The notes: generated from the letters alone by a model not told the origin. A DNA stretch of 8,348 nt from Flavobacteriaceae bacterium UBA2540 (GCA_002340765.1 DDMS01000029.1:292-8639); one strand, 5' to 3'; counted from the first letter of the stretch, positions 1 to 6,892 are shown. Translations and numbers: made by a program.

Positions 1-321
1 GTATTGACTCAAGCTTTTTTTGATGTTGAGTATTTATTTACAGTGCCGCCAACGGTTTTCAATCCGCCTCCAAAAGTAGATTCAGGAGTAATTCGTCTCA
101 TCAGAAAAGAAAATTTTACACTTCCTGTTGATGAAAAATTATTTTTTAAGGTTGTAAAAACAGCGTTCAATCAACGAAGAAAAATGCTGCGTTCGAGTTT
201 AAAATCTTTGAATTTTTCGGATTCTATAAAAGAAGACCCTATCTTTGCAAAGCGTCCTGAACAATTATCGGTTCAAGAATTTATTTTTCTGACCCAAAAA
301 ATAGCAAATCATGATATTTGA
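1..321 (+). CDS. rsmA: 16S rRNA dimethyladenosine transferase RsmA (KsgA), C-terminal part, 5' end outside window
   Basis: RsmA dimethylates two adjacent adenines in the 3'-terminal helix of 16S rRNA, using S-adenosylmethionine, late in 30S subunit assembly in the cytoplasm. Only the last 106 codons are here; the frame is open from base 1, so the apparent TTG start at base 4 is just the cut edge. What is visible is the end of the catalytic domain and the small helical C-terminal domain. The family block FNPPPKVDSGVIRL is at about residues 20-33 of the fragment. The conserved FNQRRKMLRSSL helix, typical of the KsgA/Dim1 family, is at about 56-67. The SAM-binding motif would lie upstream of the window. 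The stop codon overlaps the start of mgtE by 11 bp, which suggests co-transcription and perhaps translational coupling. The identification is secure; the start cannot be judged. Confidence 0.95.
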   Translation, partial: VLTQAFFDVEYLFTVPPTVFNPPPKVDSGVIRLIRKENFTLPVDEKLFFKVVKTAFNQRRKMLRSSLKSLNFSDSIKEDPIFAKRPEQLSVQEFIFLTQKIANHDI

Positions 322-1660
322 AATCACTTCAGAATTTCTTGAAAATCTATCAAAACTGATTGAAATCAAAAAAGATTCAGCCATCAAAAAGCTGTTTGAA
401 GAGGTTCATTATGCGGATATTGCTGAGGTTTTGGATGAAGTAAATTTTGAAGAAGCCATTTATATCATCAAACTTTTAGACAGTGAAAAAACATCCGAAA
501 TTTTGACTGAATTGGATGAAGACACGCGTACTCGAATTCTTGAAAATTTATCAGCCAAAGAAATTGCCGAAGAAATCAGTGAAATGGACACAGATGATGC
601 TGCTGATATTATTGCAGAACTATCTGAAGAACGTCAAAAAAACGTAATCAACGCACTTGAAGACATTGAACACGCAGCAGATATCAAAGAATTACTTTCT
701 TACAAAGACAATACTGCAGGCGCTTTGATGGCAAAAGAATTGGTAAAAGTGTATGAAACTTGGACAGTTGCAGGTTGTTTGCGCAGAATTCGTGGTCAAG
801 CAAAAGAAGTAAGTAGAGTTCACTCCATTTATGTGGTCGACAAAAAAGAAAGATTGGTTGGTAGACTTTCTTTAAAAGATTTGATTGTAGCTAAAAACGA
901 TCAAAAAATTGCGGATATTTATATTTCTGCAGTAGATGCTGTGAATGTAAATGAAGATGATGAAGAAGTGGCAAAAATCATGTCAAAATACGATTTGGAA
1001 GCCATTCCTGTGGTAGATGAGAACAATGTTTTATTAGGAAGAATTACGATTGATGATATTGTGGATGTTTTGAAAGAAGAGGCAGAGAGAGATTACCAAT
1101 TGGCAGCGGGTTTAACACAAGATGTTGATTCTGATGACACCATTTTTGTACTTACAAAAGCGCGTTTGCCATGGCTTTTTTTAGGATTGATTGGTGGGGT
1201 TGGCGCTTTTTTAATCATGGAAGGTTTTCAAGGAGTTTTTACAAAATATGCCGCATTGTTTTTCTTTACACCTTTAATTGCTGCAATGGCTGGAAATGTT
1301 GGTGTACAATCTTCCGCAATTATTGTTCAAGGGTTGGCAAATGATGAGGTAAAAGGAAGTATCAACAGTCGTTTGTTGAAAGAAATGCTTTTAGCGACGT
1401 TGAACGGAGTTATTTTAGCTCTTTTCTTGTTCGCATTTGTTTGGGTCTATGAAGGAAAAATTGACACCGCATTAGCCATTGCAGTTTCACTTGTTGTTGT
1501 GATTATTATGGCTGGTTTAATTGGCACTTTTGTTCCTTTGTTTTTAGACAAAAGAGGTATAGATCCTGCAATTGCAACTGGACCTTTTATAACAACGTCT
1601 AATGATATTTTCGGAATTTTGATCTATTTTTTGATTGCAAAACTGATTTTAGGAATTTAG
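311..1660 (+). CDS. mgtE: Magnesium transporter MgtE
   Basis: MgtE is an inner-membrane homodimeric Mg2+ channel whose cytoplasmic part closes the pore when cellular Mg2+ is high. The 449-residue length is normal for the family. Residues about 1-130 form the acidic helical N domain, rich in Asp and Glu. Residues about 138-255 hold two CBS domains, with the repeated pattern LVGRLSLKDL (182-191) and LLGRITIDDI (241-250). About 285-449 carry five hydrophobic membrane segments. The pore signatures are present: AGNVGVQSS (327-335) and the DPAIATGPFITTSND stretch (418-432), whose final Asp matches the pore aspartate of characterised MgtE. The ATG lies inside the end of rsmA with no room for a separate promoter, so both are probably read from a promoter upstream of the window. 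The gene ends tail-to-tail with the next gene, overlapping it by 12 bp. No riboswitch space exists in front of it. Confidence 0.95.
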   Translation: MIFEITSEFLENLSKLIEIKKDSAIKKLFEEVHYADIAEVLDEVNFEEAIYIIKLLDSEKTSEILTELDEDTRTRILENLSAKEIAEEISEMDTDDAADIIAELSEERQKNVINALEDIEHAADIKELLSYKDNTAGALMAKELVKVYETWTVAGCLRRIRGQAKEVSRVHSIYVVDKKERLVGRLSLKDLIVAKNDQKIADIYISAVDAVNVNEDDEEVAKIMSKYDLEAIPVVDENNVLLGRITIDDIVDVLKEEAERDYQLAAGLTQDVDSDDTIFVLTKARLPWLFLGLIGGVGAFLIMEGFQGVFTKYAALFFFTPLIAAMAGNVGVQSSAIIVQGLANDEVKGSINSRLLKEMLLATLNGVILALFLFAFVWVYEGKIDTALAIAVSLVVVIIMAGLIGTFVPLFLDKRGIDPAIATGPFITTSNDIFGILIYFLIAKLILGI

Positions 1661-2179
1661 TTTTACGGAAACATCCCACAAAACGATTCCTACACTTACT
1701 GAAATATTTAAAGAATGTTTGGTTCCTAACTGTGGAATTTCAATACATAAATCGCAAGCGTTCACCACTTTTTGATGAACTCCTTTCACTTCATTTCCAA
1801 AAATAACGGCATATTTTTGATCTTTTTCAGGAAAAAAAGTATCCAGTTTTGTGCTGTTTTCTGCTTGTTCAATCGCCAATACATTAATATTCTCCGCTTT
1901 TAATTTTTCAACCAAATCTATTGTGTTTTCAACATATTCCCAATCAACAGATGCTGTTGCGCCCAAAGCAGTTTTGTGAATTTCTCTATTGGGAGGAGTT
2001 GCTGTAATGCCACATAAATAGATTTTTTCAATTAAAAAAGCATCACTTGTTCTAAAAACCGAACCAATATTATTCAAACTTCTAATGTTGTCCAAAACCA
2101 CAATCAAAGGTGTTTTTGTGATTGCTTTAAATCCTTCAATCGTCAGTCTTTCTAACTCTGTATTTTTTAATTTTCTCAT
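1649..2179 (-). CDS. TrmH/SpoU-family RNA 2'-O-methyltransferase
   Basis: This is a SPOUT-class, SAM-dependent methyltransferase expected to 2'-O-methylate a ribose in tRNA or rRNA; the target nucleotide cannot be read from the sequence. The three SpoU motifs are present. In the longer numbering, motif 1 is LDNIRSLNNIGSVFR (34-48), with its conserved Asn residues and catalytic-type Arg48. Motif 2 is IFGNEVKGV (131-139), with Glu135. Motif 3, IEIPQLGTKHSLNISVS (151-167), forms the knotted SAM pocket. The open frame reaches 2194 (181 residues), but I prefer the internal ATG at 2179 (176 residues), because related flavobacterial proteins, as I recall them, begin MRKLKN-EL. The enzyme is short, with no N-terminal L30e-like substrate-binding domain, so it resembles TrmH/TrmL-sized members. 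It diverges from mutS and overlaps the 3' end of mgtE by 12 bp on the opposite strand. Confidence 0.9.
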   Translation of the reverse strand: MRKLKNTELERLTIEGFKAITKTPLIVVLDNIRSLNNIGSVFRTSDAFLIEKIYLCGITATPPNREIHKTALGATASVDWEYVENTIDLVEKLKAENINVLAIEQAENSTKLDTFFPEKDQKYAVIFGNEVKGVHQKVVNACDLCIEIPQLGTKHSLNISVSVGIVLWDVSVKLNS

Positions 2180-2230
2180 AGTTAATTTCGCCATTAATTT
2201 TTTAAAACTTTGAATTTGAAACTTTAAATT

Positions 2231-2258
2231 TTGAATTACTTTCTTTTTTCTATCTTCG
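2231..2258 (+). promoter_or_regulatory. Candidate Bacteroidota promoter for mutS
   Basis: A TTG at 2231-2233 and TATCTTCG at 2251-2258 are separated by 17 bp. They fit the TTG / TAnnTTTG pattern recognised by the primary sigma factor of Bacteroidota, with one mismatch (C for T) in the -7 element. Transcription would start near 2264-2266. That places the longest possible mutS start (TTG at 2231) inside the promoter and supports the downstream start at 2285. Confidence 0.6.
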
Positions 2259-2291
2259 CAAAACTAACTCAAAAAACCGAAAACTTGTCAA
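2259..2291 (-). promoter_or_regulatory. Candidate Bacteroidota promoter for the RNA methyltransferase gene
   Basis: On the minus strand TAGTTTTG (2266 to 2259) matches the -7 consensus TAnnTTTG exactly. A TTG (2291 to 2289) lies 22 bp upstream, within the known -33 spacing range. It would give a leader of roughly 70 nt before the ATG at 2179. It abuts the oppositely directed mutS -7 element. It is a consensus match only, in AT-rich DNA. Confidence 0.4.
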
Positions 2292-4894
2292 AAACTGAAG
2301 GGAAAAAGGAAACTCCTTTAATGAAACAATACAATGCCATCAAGAAAAAATATCCTGATGCCATGTTGTTATTTAGAGTAGGAGATTTTTATGAAACCTT
2401 TGGTGAAGATGCCAAAAAAGCTGCGCACATTTTAGGAATTATCCTCACAAAACGGGGTGCAGGAAGTGAAACTGAAACTGCTTTGGCCGGTTTTCCTCAT
2501 CATTCTTTGCACACCTATTTGCCAAAATTGGTAAAAGCTGGGATGCGTGTGGCAATTTGTGATCAATTGGAAGATCCAAAGTTGACAAAGAATATCGTAA
2601 AACGTGGTGTTACAGAATTGATAACACCTGGAGTGTCTTTAAATGACGAGGTTTTACAATCCAAAACGAACAACTTTTTAGCAGCTGTTCATTTTGAAAA
2701 AAATCAATTAGGAATTTCATTTTTAGACATTTCTACAGGCGAGTTTTTAGTGGCTCAAGGAACTATAGAAATGATTGATAAATTGCTGCAAAATTTTTCT
2801 CCAAGTGAAGTTTTGGTGCAAAAACAGTTCAAACAGCTCTTTTTAGAACAATTCGAAAATAGATATCACAGTTTTTATTTGGATGATTGGGTTTTTCAAG
2901 AAACCTATGCTTTAGAAACATTGCAACAGCATTTTGAAGTAAAAAGTTTGAAAGGTTTTGGAATTCAGGAATTGCATCATGGAATTATTGCAGCAGGAGC
3001 TGTTTTATATTATCTATCTGAAACACAGCATAATAATCTAAAACATATTCAAACCATCAACAGAATTGCAGAAGATAATTATGTTTGGATGGACCGTTTT
3101 ACCATTCGAAATTTAGAATTGTACAACCCAAATGCAGTGAATGCTGTAACGCTTTTGGACGTGATTGACAAAACAATTTCTCCCATGGGAGGAAGGCTTT
3201 TAAAACGTTGGTTGGCTTTGCCATTGAAAAAAATTAATGATGTCAAAAATCGTCATGAATTGGTGAAGTTTTTTATCAATTCTGAGCGCTATTTTGAGAT
3301 TGTCAATTATCAAATCAAACAAATTTCTGATTTAGAACGATTGATTTCAAAAGTGGCAACTTCCAAAGTTTCGCCCAAAGAAGTGATTGATTTGAAAAAC
3401 TCATTGAAAGCGATTTTACCCATCAAAGAAGCCTCAGAAAAAAGCAATAATAGTACTGTTCAAAACTTTGGAAAACAGTTGCATACTTGCACAAATTTGA
3501 TTGAAAAAATCAGTGAAATATTGTATGAAAATGCGCCTGTAAATATCTTGAAAGGAAATGCCATTGGAAAAGGCGTTCATCAAGAATTGGATAATTTGCG
3601 CGCAATTTCGACCTCAGGAAAAAAATATTTGGATGATATGCAAACTCGCGAAACCCAAAAAACGGGAATTTCGAGTTTAAAAATTTCTTTTAATAATGTC
3701 TTTGGATATTTTATTGAAGTACGAAATACCCATAAAGACAAGGTTCCTGAAACTTGGATTCGCAAACAAACATTGGTCAATGCAGAGAGATATATCACAG
3801 AGGAATTGAAAGAATATGAAATCAAAATTTTTGGTGCTGAAGAAAAAATACAGGCATTAGAACAACAAATTTTTTCAGATTTAATTCAATATATTATTCA
3901 GTTCATTTCGCCAATTCAAGAAAATGCGCAAACTATTGCGCAATTGGATTGCTTGCTGTCATTCGCAAAATTGGCAATTGACAACAATTATGTTTGTCCA
4001 ATTATGGATGAAAGTACAGATTTAGAAATTAAAAATGGACGCCATCCGGTAATTGAAAAACAGTTGCCTGTTGATCAAGAATACGTTGCAAATGATGTTG
4101 TTTTGAATAGAAATCAACAACAAATCATTATGATTACTGGACCAAATATGTCTGGAAAATCTGCGATTTTAAGACAAACTGCTTTGATTGTTTTATTAGC
4201 GCAAATGGGAAGTTATGTTCCCGCACAAAGTGCAAAAATTGGCATTGTTGACAAAATTTTTACAAGAGTTGGCGCAAGTGATAATATTTCTATGGGTGAA
4301 TCTACTTTTATGGTAGAAATGAATGAAACTGCTGCCATTTTGAATAATATTTCTGAACGAAGTTTGGTGTTGTTGGATGAAATTGGACGAGGAACTTCAA
4401 CCTATGACGGAATTTCGATTGCTTGGGCAATTACCGAATTTTTACACGAACATCCCTCAAAAGCAAAAACACTTTTTGCAACACATTACCACGAATTGAA
4501 TGAAATGACAACGACTTTTGAACGCATTAAAAATTTTAATGTTGCTGTTAAAGAGTTGAAAAACAGCATTATTTTTATTAGAAAATTGGTTTCTGGAGGC
4601 AGTAATCACAGTTTTGGAATTCATGTAGCAAAACTGGCAGGAATGCCAAATATGGTGATTCATAGAGCCAATAAAATATTAGCGCAATTAGAAAAAAATA
4701 ACAAAAATGCAAATGTTAAAGAAGCATTAAAACAGTCTCAACATCAAGAAATGCAATTGAGTTTTTTTCAGTTGGATGATCCTTTGCTAGAAAATATTCG
4801 CGAAGAAATATTGGCCACAAATATTGATACGTTAACTCCTATTGAAGCATTAATGAAGTTGAATGAAATCAAGCGAATGTTGATGAAAAAGTAA
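2285..4894 (+). CDS. mutS: DNA mismatch repair protein MutS
   Basis: MutS binds mismatches and small loops in newly replicated DNA and, with ATP, recruits MutL to start repair. The frame is open from a TTG at 2231 (887 residues), but I choose the in-frame TTG at 2285 (869 residues). It gives MSKTEGKKETPLMKQYN, like related flavobacterial proteins, and leaves the promoter outside the gene; an ATG at 2321 is a further alternative. In the 869-residue numbering, the mismatch-reading Phe-x-Glu motif is GDFYETF (Phe35, Glu37). Connector, lever and clamp domains fill the middle. The Walker A loop is GPNMSGKS (619-626). Walker B LLDEIGRGTS has Asp698-Glu699, and the ATHYHE motif has His734. Near the end QLSFF (824-828) fits a beta-clamp binding motif, as expected for replication-linked MutS. 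No lesion is seen. It stands alone in its transcript and is divergent from the RNA methyltransferase gene. Confidence 0.97.
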   Translation: MSKTEGKKETPLMKQYNAIKKKYPDAMLLFRVGDFYETFGEDAKKAAHILGIILTKRGAGSETETALAGFPHHSLHTYLPKLVKAGMRVAICDQLEDPKLTKNIVKRGVTELITPGVSLNDEVLQSKTNNFLAAVHFEKNQLGISFLDISTGEFLVAQGTIEMIDKLLQNFSPSEVLVQKQFKQLFLEQFENRYHSFYLDDWVFQETYALETLQQHFEVKSLKGFGIQELHHGIIAAGAVLYYLSETQHNNLKHIQTINRIAEDNYVWMDRFTIRNLELYNPNAVNAVTLLDVIDKTISPMGGRLLKRWLALPLKKINDVKNRHELVKFFINSERYFEIVNYQIKQISDLERLISKVATSKVSPKEVIDLKNSLKAILPIKEASEKSNNSTVQNFGKQLHTCTNLIEKISEILYENAPVNILKGNAIGKGVHQELDNLRAISTSGKKYLDDMQTRETQKTGISSLKISFNNVFGYFIEVRNTHKDKVPETWIRKQTLVNAERYITEELKEYEIKIFGAEEKIQALEQQIFSDLIQYIIQFISPIQENAQTIAQLDCLLSFAKLAIDNNYVCPIMDESTDLEIKNGRHPVIEKQLPVDQEYVANDVVLNRNQQQIIMITGPNMSGKSAILRQTALIVLLAQMGSYVPAQSAKIGIVDKIFTRVGASDNISMGESTFMVEMNETAAILNNISERSLVLLDEIGRGTSTYDGISIAWAITEFLHEHPSKAKTLFATHYHELNEMTTTFERIKNFNVAVKELKNSIIFIRKLVSGGSNHSFGIHVAKLAGMPNMVIHRANKILAQLEKNNKNANVKEALKQSQHQEMQLSFFQLDDPLLENIREEILATNIDTLTPIEALMKLNEIKRMLMKK

Positions 4895-5015
4895 AATTTA
4901 TTTGAAAATTAAATATCTTTAATAAAACCATGATTATTAGAGGCTTAAAGAGTTTTTTATTTAAACAGATGTCAAAAAATCTTTGTCACAATTAAAATTC
5001 CCCAACAAATACTAT

Positions 5016-5023
5016 TATCTTTG
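5016..5023 (+). promoter_or_regulatory. -7 promoter element upstream of tatA
   Basis: TATCTTTG matches the Bacteroidota -7 consensus TAnnTTTG exactly and lies 48 bp before the tatA ATG, giving a predicted leader of about 40 nt. No TTG occurs at the usual 17-23 bp upstream distance, so the -33 element is weak or absent. The rest of the mutS-tatA gap (4895-5071) shows no convincing hairpin terminator or RNA gene. Confidence 0.5.
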
Positions 5024-5071
5024 TGATCAAAATTTAGGGTTTTTTTAAAGACATTTCTTAGTTACAATAAA

Positions 5072-5353
5072 ATGAATACACCTTTTTTGTTTATTAGCGG
5101 TCAGGAAATTTTTTTCATTATGATTATTGTTGTGATGTTCTTTGGTGCAGATAAAATTCCTGAAATTGCTCGAGGATTAGGAAAAGGAATGCGTCAAATT
5201 AAAGATGCAACCAATGATATTAAAAATGAAATCAACGAAAGTGCAAAAAATAACAAAATAAATATTGATGTTCCTAAAAGCATCAATGAAAATGTATCTG
5301 AAGTAAAAGATACTATTGAGGAAATTACGGGTCCAATAAAAAGAAATATGTAA
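5072..5353 (+). CDS. tatA: Sec-independent (twin-arginine) translocase TatA/TatE-family subunit
   Basis: TatA-type proteins oligomerise in the inner membrane to let folded twin-arginine precursors cross, together with TatC. The 93-residue protein has the full TatA layout. A short periplasmic N-terminus with SGQE (9-12) is followed by one membrane helix (about 12-24). Next comes the FFGADKIPE hinge (23-31), the Bacteroidota form of the FG-x-x-x-(L/I)PE motif, and then the amphipathic helix IARGLGKGMRQIKDATNDI (32-50). A charged, Lys/Asn/Glu-rich tail (about 51-93) is probably flexible. TatA and TatB are hard to separate by sequence; the short length and hinge favour TatA/E. No tatC is in the window, so the Tat genes are dispersed here. 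It has its own likely promoter and converges on the O-methyltransferase gene, with only 10 bp between stops. Confidence 0.9.
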   Translation: MNTPFLFISGQEIFFIMIIVVMFFGADKIPEIARGLGKGMRQIKDATNDIKNEINESAKNNKINIDVPKSINENVSEVKDTIEEITGPIKRNM

Positions 5354-5363
5354 TTTTCAGCAA

Positions 5364-6005
5364 TTATTTTACCCTGCTAATTGTCAATCCATCTCTGATT
5401 GGAAGCATCACAGTTTCCAATCTCTCATCAGAAATTAATAGTTTATTATAGCTCAACAGCGCTTTTGTATCTTCATCTTTTGGATCTAATTCTTCCACAA
5501 TTTTTCCACTCCAAAGTACATTGTCTGATAAAATAATTCCACCTGAATTCATTTTTTCAATCACTAAGTAAAAGTAATTTTCATAGTTAACTTTATCCGC
5601 ATCAATAAAAACCAAATCCAATTTTTCATCAATTGTTGGAACAATTTCCAAGGCATTTCCTACTTTTTGTATAATTTGATTTCTATATCCTGATTTAGAA
5701 AAATATTTGTTTTGTAAGGTTTCTAACTCTTCATTTTTATCAATGGTAATTATTTTCCCATTTTTTGATAACCCTTCTGCAAAACACAATGCAGAATATC
5801 CAGTGAAAGTTCCTATTTCCAAAACCACTTTGGGTTGAATCAATTTAGAAATCATAGCTAATAATCTCCCTTGACATGCGCCACTCAACATTCTAGGATT
5901 CAACACTTTTTGCCAAGTTTCCTTGCTTAATTCAGCTAAAATTTTGGGTTCTTCTTGTGAATGTTCCACAACATATTGATTTAATTTTTCAGGCAAAAAA
6001 TTCAT
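5364..6005 (-). CDS. Class I SAM-dependent O-methyltransferase (COMT/CCoAOMT-like family)
   Basis: This belongs to the Methyltransf_3 family of small cytoplasmic, divalent-metal-dependent O-methyltransferases that act on catechol-like hydroxyls; the natural substrate in flavobacteria is not known to me. The 213-residue length is typical. SAM-binding motif I is VLEIGTFTGYS (61-71), and the acidic residue closing the next strand is Asp89 in ITIDK. The metal and active-site residues are Asp135 in LVFIDADK (131-138) and Asp161-Asn162 in SDNVLW (160-165). The closing family motif RDGLTISR is at 204-211. The start gives an N-terminus of normal length. It is oriented with the two decayed genes upstream, 48 bp away, and may once have been transcribed with them. 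A weak -7-like TATATTTT lies just before the ATG but is not convincing. The gene itself shows no damage. Confidence 0.92.
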   Translation of the reverse strand: MNFLPEKLNQYVVEHSQEEPKILAELSKETWQKVLNPRMLSGACQGRLLAMISKLIQPKVVLEIGTFTGYSALCFAEGLSKNGKIITIDKNEELETLQNKYFSKSGYRNQIIQKVGNALEIVPTIDEKLDLVFIDADKVNYENYFYLVIEKMNSGGIILSDNVLWSGKIVEELDPKDEDTKALLSYNKLLISDERLETVMLPIRDGLTISRVK

Positions 6006-6053
6006 TTAAAAATATAGATTTAGAAGTTGAAGTTTTAAAAACTAATTATTTTG

Positions 6054-6303
6054 CTATTGTAACTGCTTTTTTAAAAGGGCTTTTTCTTCAGATGAAGTAA
6101 TATAAGTTTTATTTTTTAAATAATTCCATTTCTTTTTGCATAATTGTGATATCGTGCTATTTTGCTTGGAATACAATCCACAAAATTTATATAATAGAAG
6201 ATAGTATCTTAACTTTATAATCTCAAAAATAAGAAGCTTCATTATACTGACTTTTATCACAAATTGTGTTTGCTTCATTGCATGATATGTGGACCTTTTG
6301 AAA
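6054..6303 (-). pseudogene. Remnant of a small zinc-binding anti-sigma-like protein gene
   Basis: Two minus-strand frames join into one recognisable protein of about 82 residues. The first (from about 6300) reads QKVHISCNEANTICDKSQY and then NEASYF before a stop. A shift of two bases, probably loss of GG from a TGG Trp codon near 6225, leads into EIIKLRYYLLLYKFCGLYSK and on to SSEEKALLKKQLQ, with a TAG at 6054-6056. Intact flavobacterial relatives, as I recall them, follow ECF sigma genes and carry an H-x3-C-x2-C zinc motif of the zf-HC2/ZAS anti-sigma type. Here the motif position reads Y-LLL-Y-KF-C, so the His and first Cys have become Tyr. The expected start codon (6301-6303) now reads TTT. 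It directly follows the broken sigma gene, as such partners usually do. That it is a pseudogene is well supported; the anti-sigma assignment rests on context and the motif. Confidence 0.72.
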
Positions 6304-6304
6304 A

Positions 6305-6861
6305 ATTTCTTGCTTTTTAAACCAGTTATCTTCCTTACATTTTCTAAGTTGCAGTCAGATCTACGAATCATTACCCATAAATTGGGAGCTGTATTATCTT
6401 ATTTCTTACAAATTTCTTCAGTTTTAAAATTTTTTAGGGTTTTCATCCTAAATACGATTGCGTATTTTTCAGGCAATTTTTATAAACAAACATCATGTTG
6501 GTTTTTTAACTCCTAATTTTCTGTGCCTTTTTCAGTATCGTTATTCCAGTTTTGTGGAGCACGTTCTTCAATCCAACTTCCTTCATTTTCTCCATCTTCA
6601 TAAAAATCCATTTTCACCTCTGCTTAGCCTTTTATGGAGTTTATTATCCGATAATAATCAATCTCTTTTAGTTTTAAAATAGAAACTAACCAAGTTCTTT
6701 AAGGGGTTTTTTCTTTAAATTTTTTAGCCAATTTTGATCCCGCAAAAAGTTTCTTTTGCCAAATCATAATTATTTACGCGGGCAATTTCATAATTAAATA
6801 AATAACTATCATTCTTATCAATCCAAAGATCTGGGCGTAAAGAATTTTGTTGCTCTGACAT
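6305..6861 (-). pseudogene. Remnant of an ECF-type RNA polymerase sigma factor gene
   Basis: Read on the minus strand from an ATG at 6861, the sequence keeps nearly the full length (about 186 codons) of a flavobacterial ECF sigma factor. Region 2 begins with LWIDKNDSYLFNY. It then loses about four codons (expected DLVQ) and two bases in the TTT run before the Phe-Ala-Gly segment. After the shift it continues with RTWLVSILKLKEIDYYR (region 2.4), MDFYEDGENEGSWIEER (linker) and LPEKYAIVFRMKT. Region 4 ends in EEICKK, a stop, then NLWVMI. A second shift (one base lost near 6344) precedes the terminal EDNWFKK. In-frame stops lie at 6699-6701, 6624-6626, 6513-6515, 6480-6482 and 6399-6401. An intact protein would direct RNA polymerase to a stress or envelope regulon, under control of the anti-sigma encoded just downstream. 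So many lesions rule out a functional product or a simple sequencing error. Confidence 0.9.
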
Positions 6862-6862
6862 G

Positions 6863-6880
6863 TTTGAATTTAAATTCAAA
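6863..6880. repeat. 18-bp perfect palindrome between the secreted-protein gene and the sigma remnant
   Basis: TTTGAATTTAAATTCAAA is its own reverse complement. It lies 12 bp beyond the stop of the secreted NTF2-like gene and one base upstream of the ATG of the decayed sigma gene. It could fold as a 7-bp stem with a TTAA loop, or serve as a dimeric regulator site. There is no following T-run on the minus strand, so an intrinsic terminator is unlikely. Confidence 0.5.
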
Positions 6881-6892
6881 TATCGCTTATTT

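Noticed and set aside
3580..3825. Minus-strand open frame of 81 codons inside mutS
   Set aside because: The mutS frame here is strongly conserved in character and the antisense translation has no domain or context; it is a shadow.
4457..4663. Minus-strand open frame of 68 codons inside the MutS ATPase region
   Set aside because: It is antisense to conserved ATPase motifs, with low-quality composition and no promoter.
4930..4995. A 21-codon plus-strand frame (starting MIIRGLKSFLFK) between mutS and tatA
   Set aside because: Too short, no clear promoter at the right distance and no recognised family; expected by chance in a gap of this size.
4895..5071. Possible RNA gene or riboswitch in the mutS-tatA gap
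   Set aside because: Apart from the -7 element, no tRNA-like or strongly paired structure could be seen by eye; an Infernal/Rfam search would settle it.
5361..5383. CAATTA / TAATTG inverted repeat at the tatA and O-methyltransferase 3' ends as a terminator
   Set aside because: The 6-bp AT-rich stem with an 11-base loop lies mostly in the coding end of the methyltransferase and has no clear T-run; too weak to call.
6289..6682. Two plus-strand open frames (6289-6516 and 6458-6682)
   Set aside because: They lie antisense to the sigma-factor remnant, which explains the sequence on the other strand; their translations are Phe/Leu/Ser-rich with no recognisable domain.
6006..6892. A mobile element or transposase remnant as the explanation for the gene-poor stretch
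   Set aside because: No terminal inverted repeats, target duplications or transposase motifs were seen, and the sigma and anti-sigma remnants account for nearly all of the stretch.
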